Below are positions 1-6,442 of a DNA stretch of 6,571 bases, piece by piece; position 1 is the first letter of the stretch; each line of letters starts with the position of its first letter. The translations under genes and the position numbers were made by a program. Below the pieces are notes generated by a model. It saw only the letters and a program-made list of their open reading frames with translations. It did not search any database and was not told where the DNA came from. Origin of the DNA: an uncultured Sphingomonadaceae bacterium (GTDB lineage: Bacteria > Pseudomonadota > Alphaproteobacteria > Sphingomonadales > Sphingomonadaceae). The stretch is taken from positions 1-6,571 of the forward strand of contig CALKXX010000022.1 of assembly GCA_938003725.1 (NCBI GenBank), given 5' to 3'.

Positions 1-2163
1 GTCAAAATCCGATCCAATGATCCGCTCAAAATTGGTGATCGTATCCATCCCTTCGCCAGTATCCTGTGCGGTCGTAACGTTAAGATCGACGGTTATGCTG
101 CTGATACTGTTCGTATAGTCAAGCGTATCGATGCCATCTCCGCCATCGATAATATCATCACCAAGGCCGCCGGATGCGGTATCATTGCCTAGACCCAAGC
201 TAATTTCATCGTTTCCGCTGCCTGACAATATAGTCACATTGCGGGTCGTACCGGCGATTGCGGCATCTGCAAAATCAACGATAATCGTCTGACTGGCGAC
301 CGCGAAATCATATGTCGTTGCTGGCAGAAACCCGCCGCCAGTGCCTTCAAACAGGAAGAATTCCTCAATGCTGCGGAACCGGTATGTGTCACCAAGATTG
401 GACGTTACAAGCGTATCTCCGGCGTCAATGACTGCGGTCAGCGTAACCTCAAAATTGACGTTTCTTGTACCAAGTGACGAAATATCCTCGCCCGCGCCGC
501 CATCGATGAACACATTGCTGCGAATATCGTCATTCACCCGCGTCGAGAATCGGTTGATTCCAGAGCCGCCGATGAGTGTATCGTTACCGCCACGGACCAG
601 AAAATTGGTAAAGCCGGTCGTCGTTGCCGACGCGTCGATAATATCATCTTTTGTATCGACCAAACCCTGACCGGGAACAAATTCACCGACAAAAACGGTA
701 AGAAATTCGACGTTGGAATATTGCGTGTTGATGTTGCTGTTCGCGCCCACAACAGTGGTGTCCGTCACTGTGATATTGCGCCCCATGGTGATTTGTGAAA
801 ACTGCTGATCTTGAAAGGTGAGAAAGTTAAGCCGGTCATTCGTACCCACCCCGCCATCAACAACATCCGTCCCGTCAGAGCCGGCGATGTCATCATCGCC
901 TCCCAGCGCATCAATGATGTCGTCGCCCAGCGTTCCAGCCAGAGAATCAGGATCATCCGTCCCGGTAATCTGATTGGGTGGCGGAGCTTCAACAAATTTT
1001 AAGGTTGCCAAACCGGATGAAACTGCATCAAATCGTCCAACGAGGGTAAGCGTGGCATCGGCGTCAAGGTCGAAATCGTTATCAAGCTCAATCAGCGTAT
1101 TGCCACCTTCTATCTGGTAACGTAATTCCACTGCTGACCCCGAAAAATTATCCTGCCCTATGAAAACTATAGAAGGACTCGGTAATAGGGAATACAGCAA
1201 CTGATCATCTGGCCCTATATCGGTGATCGTGTCTCCATCAAATGCATCGTCAGGAATAAAGGATGACAGAATGTAGAAGTCAGGGCCGTCATTGCCGCTA
1301 TAGGTATCATTGCCACCAGTGAAAAATATCAAGTCAGAACCCTGGGTTCCGGCAAATGTGTCATTGCCATCACCCCCAGAAAACTGAAACCGGGTAGGGG
1401 AACCTGACTGCAAATTGCTTGCATCGACATTTATCGTCGTGCTTTCTTGAGCAAAAGTTTCCAACAACTCTGTATTAGATACAGAAAAGCTTCCTCCGCG
1501 GTCTGATACCACCGAAATGCCCCCTGAGCCATTCTCAGTCACCGTAATGTTCTCTGTTAAATTGCTGGCAAAACCGATACGCACTTCGTCTCCTGTCCCC
1601 TTACCAAGGTCAACAACAGAAGAGCCACCGCGAAAATTAACAACGTCGTTCGCGTCAGAACCCGTTATGGAAGTGCTACCGCCCTCAATACGAAAAGTTA
1701 CGCCCAGACCGCTAAAAAACTGACTGGCGTCGAATGAGTCGTCGAAACCGCCAGAACCTGTCGTATTTATTGCGACAAACTCAACCGATGAAACCCCCGG
1801 ATCGGACTCGATAAACATAGTATTGATCGCACCGTGTGATTCAAAAACACCAGCATCAGAAATACTATAGGAACGTGACATGTTTTGGGTTGGAAACAGT
1901 TCTGAATTCGAGATATTTATCCGAAAATCGTCAGAGCCAGCGCCGCCATTTACAATGTCTGCGCCGCCGCTGGCAAAAATGACGTCATTGCCTCCCAGTG
2001 CATCAATAATGTCATCGCCAAAAGTTCCTTCCAGAAAATCAGGATTATCAGTCCCGGTAATCATGTCGAAGGACTCAGGCAAATCGAATGTCTTCATCGG
2101 CGCATAGGCCGGAGGCAGCGCATCAACAAAACCACCTTTTGCGGAAATCCGTACGTCACCCAT
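1..2163 (-). CDS. RTX-family calcium-binding repeat protein, N-terminal 721 residues (gene runs off the window)
   Basis: An uninterrupted reading frame runs from ATG at 2163 to base 1 with no stop, so the C-terminus is missing. It contains several blocks of the hemolysin-type GGxGxDxhx nonapeptide. Block one is at residues 35-80 (GDDIIDALGGNDVIF), another at 262-297 (GGDGNDTFAG), then 399-440, about 524-537 (RGGNDTLIGGSG) and 647-683 (GGLGDDIIDGGDGIDTLDY). Residues about 305-391 resemble the serralysin (peptidase M10) C-terminal domain. The translated part has no Cys or Trp and only about five Lys, and it is very rich in Asp, Gly, Ser and Thr. There is no N-terminal signal peptide. Such proteins fold on binding Ca2+ outside the cell and usually leave by a type I secretion system using a C-terminal signal, which would lie outside this window. 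No enzymatic domain is visible, so adhesin, surface-layer or matrix roles are all possible. Family assignment is firm; function is unknown. Confidence 0.9.
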   Translation of the reverse strand, partial: MGDVRISAKGGFVDALPPAYAPMKTFDLPESFDMITGTDNPDFLEGTFGDDIIDALGGNDVIFASGGADIVNGGAGSDDFRINISNSELFPTQNMSRSYSISDAGVFESHGAINTMFIESDPGVSSVEFVAINTTGSGGFDDSFDASQFFSGLGVTFRIEGGSTSITGSDANDVVNFRGGSSVVDLGKGTGDEVRIGFASNLTENITVTENGSGGISVVSDRGGSFSVSNTELLETFAQESTTINVDASNLQSGSPTRFQFSGGDGNDTFAGTQGSDLIFFTGGNDTYSGNDGPDFYILSSFIPDDAFDGDTITDIGPDDQLLYSLLPSPSIVFIGQDNFSGSAVELRYQIEGGNTLIELDNDFDLDADATLTLVGRFDAVSSGLATLKFVEAPPPNQITGTDDPDSLAGTLGDDIIDALGGDDDIAGSDGTDVVDGGVGTNDRLNFLTFQDQQFSQITMGRNITVTDTTVVGANSNINTQYSNVEFLTVFVGEFVPGQGLVDTKDDIIDASATTTGFTNFLVRGGNDTLIGGSGINRFSTRVNDDIRSNVFIDGGAGEDISSLGTRNVNFEVTLTAVIDAGDTLVTSNLGDTYRFRSIEEFFLFEGTGGGFLPATTYDFAVASQTIIVDFADAAIAGTTRNVTILSGSGNDEISLGLGNDTASGGLGDDIIDGGDGIDTLDYTNSISSITVDLNVTTAQDTGEGMDTITNFERIIGSDFD
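115..225 (-). repeat. RTX nonapeptide block near the window edge
   Basis: Codons 647-683 encode SGSGNDEISLGLGNDTASGG followed by LGDDIIDGGDGIDTLDY. This is the most canonical set of GGxGxD calcium-binding nonapeptides in the readable part of the protein. It is followed by the linker type (SITVDLN...GMDTITNFERIIGSDFD) that normally leads into another RTX block, so at least one more block probably lies beyond base 1. Confidence 0.85.
899..970 (-). repeat. Internal duplication in the RTX gene, copy 2
   Basis: Second copy of the 72-base unit, encoding ITGTDDPDSLAGTLGDDIID and onward from residue 399. The offset between copies is 364 codons. It comes directly after a Pro-rich linker (APPPNQ), as the first copy comes after the N-terminal leader. 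Confidence 0.8.
1991..2062 (-). repeat. Internal duplication in the RTX gene, copy 1
   Basis: This 72-base stretch encodes the segment from about residue 35 to 58 (ITGTDNPDFLEGTFGDDIID and on). It matches 899-970 base for base without gaps at about 61 of 72 positions, by my own count. Most differences are silent or conservative, which indicates a segmental duplication rather than chance similarity of RTX motifs. Confidence 0.8.
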
Positions 2164-2170
2164 CACACAA

Positions 2171-2175
2171 CTCCT
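2171..2175 (-). promoter_or_regulatory. Ribosome binding site of the RTX gene
   Basis: On the minus strand AGGAG lies 7 bases before the ATG at 2163. This is close to ideal spacing and fixes the start of the RTX protein. The preceding A/T-rich stretch fits a short 5' untranslated leader. Confidence 0.8.
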
Positions 2176-2200
2176 ACCTTTACAACACCAGTTCAGGAAA

Positions 2201-2229
2201 AAAGTAAGATAAAGGCCTTACAAACTCAA
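2201..2229 (-). promoter_or_regulatory. Tentative sigma-70-like promoter for the RTX gene
   Basis: On the minus strand a TTGAGT hexamer (complement of 2224-2229) is followed after exactly 17 bases by TACTTT (complement of 2201-2206). Transcription would begin near 2194, about 30 bases before the ATG. The -10 match is poor and alphaproteobacterial promoters are degenerate, so this is only a candidate. The region must serve two divergent transcripts, and I found no convincing promoter for the rightward operon. Confidence 0.25.
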
Positions 2230-2302
2230 GTGAAAACAAGCGCAAGGATAGTAAAACTGGCGGTTGCAACACCGAAAAGAAAAGGTTAGCGGCTATCCGG
2301 TC

Positions 2303-2986
2303 ATGCGACCCTGTTTTCCCCATATCGACCACTGGATATTTGATCTGGACAACGTCCTCTATCCGGCGGAGTGCAACCTGTTCGCGCTGATAGACATAAA
2401 AATGGGGGCTTATATTGCGCAGGCGCTCGGCATCGATTCCACCGAGGCACGGATTGTCCAGAAGCGCTATTTTCATGATCATGGGACGACGCTTGCAGGA
2501 TTGATGAAGGAACACGGCACCGACCCTTACGAATTTCTGGATTTCGTCCACGACATCGACATGGATAGATTGTCTCCAGCACCGGCTCTGCGTAACGCCA
2601 TCGAGCAGTTACCGGGCGAAAAGCTCGTCTTCACCAATGGTGATGCGCCCTATGCACGCCGCGTGCTCGCGCGCAGAGGGCTGGATGATCTATTTGACCA
2701 GCTTCACGATATTCACGATTGCGGCCTGAAACCAAAACCATCTCCAGCAGCTTATGATAGCCTGCTCTCTGCCACCGACATCGACCCCAAGCGTGCACTT
2801 TTTGTGGAAGATATGGCGCGCAATTTGCTTCCGGCGAAAGATTTGGGCATGACGACCATATGGGTCAATACAGGCTCGGGCTATGGAGCACGCGATCATC
2901 ATCCCGACTTTATTGATCATGAGATAACTGATCTGGAAGACTGGCTTACCGGCCTTCACACAAACAAGGAAGAAACCCCACAATGA
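2303..2986 (+). CDS. HAD-superfamily pyrimidine 5'-nucleotidase
   Basis: A 227-residue haloacid-dehalogenase-type phosphohydrolase of the pyrimidine 5'-nucleotidase (SDT1-like) group, expected to remove phosphate from pyrimidine nucleoside monophosphates in the cytoplasm. All four HAD motifs are present: DLDNV with nucleophile Asp14 and acid/base Asp16, FTNGD (Thr111, Asn112), Lys145 in LKPKP, and FVEDMARN (Glu169, Asp170). The helical cap lies at about residues 22-105. I chose ATG 2303 because the protein then begins MRPCFPHIDHWIFDLDN, as relatives typically do. An in-frame TTG at 2264 would add 13 residues but has no better ribosome binding site. The only purine-rich signal before 2303 (AAAAGG ending at 2285) is about 17 bases away, so the start is not certain. 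The stop overlaps the dapD start. In many alphaproteobacteria this gene sits beside dapD (known context, from memory). Its exact substrate is inferred. Confidence 0.88.
   Translation: MRPCFPHIDHWIFDLDNVLYPAECNLFALIDIKMGAYIAQALGIDSTEARIVQKRYFHDHGTTLAGLMKEHGTDPYEFLDFVHDIDMDRLSPAPALRNAIEQLPGEKLVFTNGDAPYARRVLARRGLDDLFDQLHDIHDCGLKPKPSPAAYDSLLSATDIDPKRALFVEDMARNLLPAKDLGMTTIWVNTGSGYGARDHHPDFIDHEITDLEDWLTGLHTNKEETPQ
2966..2970 (+). promoter_or_regulatory. Ribosome binding site of dapD inside the upstream gene
   Basis: AAGGA followed by AG lies about 10-12 bases before the dapD ATG at 2983, within the last codons of the nucleotidase gene. With the ATGA stop/start overlap it supports coupled translation of the two genes. 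Confidence 0.55.
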
Positions 2987-3819
2987 CCGCCACACTTATC
3001 ACCGCAATCGAGGCTGCATGGGAAAAGCGAGAGTCGCTTAGCGTTACAAGTCAAGGACCGGAACGCGATGCCGTTGACGCTGCATTACAGGCGCTGGACG
3101 AAGGCAGCGCCCGCGTGGCGGAGAAACAGGGCGATGAATGGGTCGTAAATCAATGGCTCAAGAAAGCCGTATTGTTATCCTTTCGCCTGAATGACAATCA
3201 GGTCATTGAAGGCCCTGGCGGGGCAAATCATTGGGACAAAGTGCCATCCAAATTTGCAAACTGGGGTGAAAACCGGTTCCGCGAAGCTGGGTTCCGAGCC
3301 GTCCCTGGCGCGGTTGTTCGCCATGGCTCTCACATCGGACGTAATACCGTTCTGATGCCTAGCTTCGTCAACATCGGTGCCTTTGTAGACGAAGGTTCCA
3401 TGGTTGATACCTGGGCAACAGTGGGCAGCTGTGCACAGATTGGCAAAAATGTTCATATATCGGGTGGTGCGGGTATTGGCGGCGTACTAGAGCCGCTGCA
3501 GGCAGGGCCAGTGATTATCGAAGATGGCGCGTTTATCGGAGCGCGAAGTGAAGTCGCCGAAGGTGTCCGAGTTGGAGAAGGCGCTGTGCTTTCAATGGGT
3601 GTCTACTTAGGCGCATCAACCAAGGTGGTCGACCGTGTCACAGGTAAAATCTGGATGGGCGAAGTTCCGCCCTATGCCGTCGTGGTCCCGGGTACCTTGC
3701 CGCCGAAAGCCAATGTTGACGGCGTGCCCGGACCTTCGCTCTATTGCGCGGTCATCGTCAAGACTGTGGATGCACAGACCCGGTCGAAAACCGGCATCAA
3801 CGAACTGTTGCGCGATTAA
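2983..3819 (+). CDS. dapD: 2,3,4,5-tetrahydropyridine-2,6-dicarboxylate N-succinyltransferase (DapD)
   Basis: A 278-residue enzyme that transfers succinyl from succinyl-CoA to tetrahydrodipicolinate, a step in the succinylase branch of meso-diaminopimelate and lysine synthesis; it works as a cytoplasmic trimer. The helical N-terminal domain covers about residues 1-105 and includes the signature QWLKKAVLLSFRLNDNQVIE. Residues about 107-235 form the left-handed beta-helix of hexapeptide repeats, with the strongly conserved MVDTWATVGSCAQIGKNVHI and GGAGIGGVLEPLQA. Asp142 and Glu190 appear to match acidic residues described as important in the M. bovis enzyme (alignment by memory). The C-terminus ends with the typical SLYCAVIVKTVDAQTRSKTG and INELLR. 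Length agrees with the family (about 274-280). A short insert (NVDGVPGP, 244-251) precedes the last strand. It overlaps the gene before it (ATGA) and the gene after it (TAATG), placing it mid-operon. Confidence 0.97.
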   Translation: MTATLITAIEAAWEKRESLSVTSQGPERDAVDAALQALDEGSARVAEKQGDEWVVNQWLKKAVLLSFRLNDNQVIEGPGGANHWDKVPSKFANWGENRFREAGFRAVPGAVVRHGSHIGRNTVLMPSFVNIGAFVDEGSMVDTWATVGSCAQIGKNVHISGGAGIGGVLEPLQAGPVIIEDGAFIGARSEVAEGVRVGEGAVLSMGVYLGASTKVVDRVTGKIWMGEVPPYAVVVPGTLPPKANVDGVPGPSLYCAVIVKTVDAQTRSKTGINELLRD

Positions 3820-5279
3820 TGGGTGCGGCAACCCACCCGATAAAGGTAACACTTACCGACAACGAGCACCCATATCGTAGCGGCGCATGGACACCGAATT
3901 TTAAAGAGCTAACCGCCGACAAAATGGAAGTTATCGGAGAGATTCCGGCCGATATTGATGGGGCTTATGTCCGCAATACCGAGAACCCGGTACATGATAG
4001 CCTGGGCCGATATCACCCCTTTGATGGCGATGGGATGATCCATATCATCCGTATCCAAAATGGTCGGGCAAGCTATCGCAATCGCTTTGTCCGAACCAAA
4101 GGGTTTGAGGCGGAGCAATCTGAGAATGGCCCCTTGTGGGGCGGGATTATGGCCAAACCCGGTGAATCGAAAAGGCCAGGTTGGGGGGCGCACGGCGCGG
4201 TAAAAGACAGCAGTTCGACAGATGTTGTGGTCCACGCGGGAAAAATACTCTCTACCTTCTATCAATGCGGCGAAGGCTATCAGCTTGATCCCGATACGCT
4301 GGAGACTCTTGGTACTGCAGATTGGGTGCCGGAAGATGGTATTTCGGCTCATCCGAAGCTCGACGAGAAAACCGGAGAATTGCTGTTTTTCAACTATTCG
4401 ACGAAAGCGCCATTTTTACACTATGGCGTGGTCGGATCGGACGACAAGCTCAAGCATCTCACCCCTATCGACATTCCGGGCCCGCGCCTGCCCCATGATA
4501 TGGCATTCAGCAAAAACTATGCGATTTTCAACGATTGCCCAATGTTCTGGAAAGAAGAATTGCTCGATCGCGGCCTGCGCATTCCGACCTATCATGACGA
4601 TATGCCAACACGCTTTGGTATCATTCCGCGCATGGGTCAGCCGGAAGATATCAAATGGTTTGATGCCCGGCCAACCTATGTACTGCACTGGGCCAATGCC
4701 TTTGAAGATGGTGACGAGGTAGTTCTGGACGGTTATTTTCAAAATGATCCCGTGCCGCCGCCGCTGACCGACTTTCCGTCCGGCTATGAAAGCATGGGCG
4801 CGAGCATTGATCTGCATAGTTTTAATCCCGAACTACACCGTTGGCGTTTCAATATGAAGACCGGAAAGACCAAAGAAGAAACGCTATTCGGCGAATATCC
4901 GGTCGAATTCGGTATGTTCAACCAGCAAGTCGCAGGCGAGCCTTATCGCTATGTCTATAGCGTGACCGGGCATCCGGGCTGGTTCCTGTTCAACGGACTG
5001 GTCAAACATGATCTTCACAGCGCGCGGGCGGAGCGTTATTATTTTGGAGATGACCGCTTTGGTTCGGAAGCCCCGTTCATCCCGCGCAAAAATGCGCAGT
5101 CCGAAGATGATGGCTATCTGATCAGTTTTATCACGGACATGGCGCAGGATCGCAGCGAATGTATAATCATTGATGCGATGGATATCGCCGCGGGTCCGGT
5201 TTGCACCATCATATTGCCCCACCGAATTTGCAGCGGCACGCATGCGACCTGGGCGAGCGCGGAGCAGATTGGCGAGTGA
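3819..5279 (+). CDS. Carotenoid oxygenase family protein, lignostilbene-dioxygenase-like
   Basis: A 486-residue non-heme Fe(II) dioxygenase of the RPE65/carotenoid cleavage family, which splits a C=C bond of carotenoids, apocarotenoids or stilbenes into two carbonyls. The four iron-binding histidines are recognisable: His178 (ISAHPK), His226 (LPHDMAF), His290 (VLHWANAFEDGDE) and His475 (SGTHATWA). Other signatures are YHPFDGDGMIH (65-75) and KDSSSTDVVVHAGK (129-142). The length and the LPHRICSGTHATWA ending are like bacterial lignostilbene dioxygenases such as LsdA/NOV1 rather than retinal-forming enzymes. Lys129 seems to correspond to their substrate-contacting lysine; the partner tyrosine may be Phe96 here (inference). 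No signal peptide is visible. I chose ATG 3819 because it shares its A with the dapD stop (TAATG) and has no ribosome binding site of its own, which suggests reinitiation. An upstream ATG at 3744 lies within dapD and would add 25 family-unlike residues. Family is secure; the substrate is open. Confidence 0.93.
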   Translation: MGAATHPIKVTLTDNEHPYRSGAWTPNFKELTADKMEVIGEIPADIDGAYVRNTENPVHDSLGRYHPFDGDGMIHIIRIQNGRASYRNRFVRTKGFEAEQSENGPLWGGIMAKPGESKRPGWGAHGAVKDSSSTDVVVHAGKILSTFYQCGEGYQLDPDTLETLGTADWVPEDGISAHPKLDEKTGELLFFNYSTKAPFLHYGVVGSDDKLKHLTPIDIPGPRLPHDMAFSKNYAIFNDCPMFWKEELLDRGLRIPTYHDDMPTRFGIIPRMGQPEDIKWFDARPTYVLHWANAFEDGDEVVLDGYFQNDPVPPPLTDFPSGYESMGASIDLHSFNPELHRWRFNMKTGKTKEETLFGEYPVEFGMFNQQVAGEPYRYVYSVTGHPGWFLFNGLVKHDLHSARAERYYFGDDRFGSEAPFIPRKNAQSEDDGYLISFITDMAQDRSECIIIDAMDIAAGPVCTIILPHRICSGTHATWASAEQIGE

Positions 5280-5361
5280 CCATGCTAGGCGCGAAGACGC
5301 CGAGCTCTGGACGGTTTGAGCTCAGACGGCAGAACCCCGGGTCGCAGCCCGGAGTGCAGGC
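5280..5361. terminator. Convergent gap with short inverted repeats, possible bidirectional terminator
   Basis: This 82-base gap separates the stop codons of the oxygenase and ruvB. It holds several small inverted repeats: GGCG/CGCC at 5288-5291 and 5298-5301, GAGCTC at 5302-5307 and again at 5318-5323, CCGGG/CCCGG at 5337-5341 and 5348-5352, and TTGAGC/GCTCAA at 5316-5321 and 5360-5365. The last pair encloses the CCGGG hairpin. None is followed by a T-run on either strand, so this is not a classical intrinsic terminator. It could still end both transcripts or simply be unrelated structure. Confidence 0.25.
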
Positions 5362-6411
5362 TCAATCAAACAACTCCCCATCCACTTCTTTGCCAACAGG
5401 GGGCTTCAACCCCAGATGCTGCCAAGCGCGATCGTTCAGCGCCCGCCCACGCGCCGTCCGCGCGATCAGGCCAAGCTGGATCAGATAAGGCTCGATCACT
5501 TCCTCAATCGTATCGCGGGGTTCGCTTAGGCCAGCGGCGAGCGTTTCAACACCAACCGGGCCGCCCTTGTAGATATCCGCGATCATATGGAGATAACGCC
5601 GATCCATCGCATCTAGACCGATGCTGTCGACCTCCAGCCGGGTAAGCGATACGTCGGCGGTTTTTTGATCGACGGTCGGTGACCCCGCGACATTGGCAAA
5701 ATCGCGGACCCGGCGGAGCAGACGGCCGGCGATACGCGGGGTTCCACGCGCGCGCCGCGCGACTTCGGTGGCACCATCGGGAGTGATATTGAGGTCGAGC
5801 AGTTTCGCAGCGCGATGGACGACTTTTTCAAGTTCTTCAGTGGTGTAGAAATTAAGTCGCACCGGAATGCCAAAACGATCCCGCAGCGGCGTAGTGAGCA
5901 ACCCTTGCCGCGTGGTCGCCCCAATCAGGGTGAAGGCGGGAAGGTCAATCCGCACGCTCCGCGCCGAAGGCCCCTCTCCGATAATCAGATCAAGCGCGCG
6001 GTCCTCCATCGCCGGATAAAGCACTTCCTCGACCACCGGATTGAGGCGGTGGATTTCGTCGATAAACAGCACATCACCTTCTTCAAGATTGGTGAGCAAT
6101 GCCGCTAGATCACCCGATTTGGCAATCACCGGGCCGGATGTCGCGCGAAAACCGACACCCAGTTCGCGCGCAATGATCTGCGCCAGCGTGGTCTTGCCCA
6201 GCCCCGGCGGGCCAAAGAACAACACATGGTCCAGCGCCTCGCTGCGTTTCTTCGCAGCCTCGATAAACACGCGCAAATTGCCGCGCGCCGCCTCCTGTCC
6301 GATAAATTCGTCGAGCGTTTTCGGACGCAGGGCAGCGTCGATATCTTCGGGTTGCCGCTCGGGCGTCAGATGCGAATTATCAATAACGGCCAAACACCCC
6401 AGATTCGTCAC
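5362..6411 (-). CDS. ruvB: Holliday junction branch-migration ATPase RuvB
   Basis: A 349-residue AAA+ motor that, with RuvA, drives branch migration of Holliday junctions during recombinational repair; RuvC then resolves them. Walker A is GPPGLGKT (67-74), Walker B is LFIDEIH (115-121, Asp118/Glu119), sensor 1 is LIGATTR (162-168), the arginine finger is in TPLRDRFG (Arg179), and sensor 2 is RGTPRIAGRLLRR (222-234). A winged-helix DNA-binding domain covers about residues 265-335. The conserved core begins at LTPERQPED (15-23) and is complete. The start is uncertain. The longest reading begins at GTG 6411, which lies inside a palindromic repeat and has no Shine-Dalgarno sequence. TTG at 6393 would give a leader length closer to relatives. 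Position 1 to 14 should be treated as provisional. ruvA is not directly upstream; a divergent GIY-YIG gene is. Confidence 0.96.
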   Translation of the reverse strand: MTNLGCLAVIDNSHLTPERQPEDIDAALRPKTLDEFIGQEAARGNLRVFIEAAKKRSEALDHVLFFGPPGLGKTTLAQIIARELGVGFRATSGPVIAKSGDLAALLTNLEEGDVLFIDEIHRLNPVVEEVLYPAMEDRALDLIIGEGPSARSVRIDLPAFTLIGATTRQGLLTTPLRDRFGIPVRLNFYTTEELEKVVHRAAKLLDLNITPDGATEVARRARGTPRIAGRLLRRVRDFANVAGSPTVDQKTADVSLTRLEVDSIGLDAMDRRYLHMIADIYKGGPVGVETLAAGLSEPRDTIEEVIEPYLIQLGLIARTARGRALNDRAWQHLGLKPPVGKEVDGELFD

Positions 6412-6430
6412 CCTGAACTTGTTTCAGGGT
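6410..6430. repeat. REP-like intergenic palindrome at the ruvB start
   Basis: A perfect 8-bp inverted repeat, ACCCTGAA (6410-6417) and TTCAGGGT (6423-6430), separated by the 5-base loop CTTGT. The flanks GTC before and CCA after match what I recall as a frequent dispersed intergenic element of sphingomonad genomes; copy number cannot be judged from one window. It overlaps two bases of the apparent ruvB GTG codon. Confidence 0.65.
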
Positions 6431-6442
6431 CCATTGCCCTTC

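Noticed and set aside
341..670. Plus-strand open frame opposite the RTX gene, with a similar one at 1517-1723
   Set aside because: Ser/Pro/Val-rich antisense shadows produced by the Asp/Gly-rich RTX codons.
115..2061. Periodic repeats on the left side considered as a CRISPR array or tandem DNA repeats
   Set aside because: The periodicity is at codon level (RTX nonapeptides), repeats are degenerate at DNA level, and there are no fixed-length unique spacers.
2264..2302. TTG start giving a 13-residue longer nucleotidase
   Set aside because: No good ribosome binding site and the extra residues are unlike relatives, while ATG 2303 gives a typical start. The alternative is kept in the feature note.
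3744..3818. Possible 25-residue N-terminal extension of the carotenoid oxygenase from an upstream in-frame ATG
   Set aside because: It lies entirely within dapD and encodes a Cys/Arg/His-rich sequence unlike the family. The ATG overlapping the dapD stop at 3819 is the natural start.
4222..4722. Long open frame on the plus strand overlapping the oxygenase gene in another frame
   Set aside because: Its composition is that of a frame-shifted shadow (Arg, Ser, Met, Cys rich) and the true frame carries the iron-binding histidines.
3909..5243. Three open frames on the minus strand opposite the oxygenase (3909-4352, 4416-4817, 4884-5243)
   Set aside because: They are antisense to a well-supported conserved gene, lack recognisable motifs and have no convincing ribosome binding sites.
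5201..5645. Plus-strand open frames spanning the end of the oxygenase, the gap and the end of ruvB
   Set aside because: They overlap two conserved genes in wrong frames and encode low-complexity Arg/Ser/Pro sequence.
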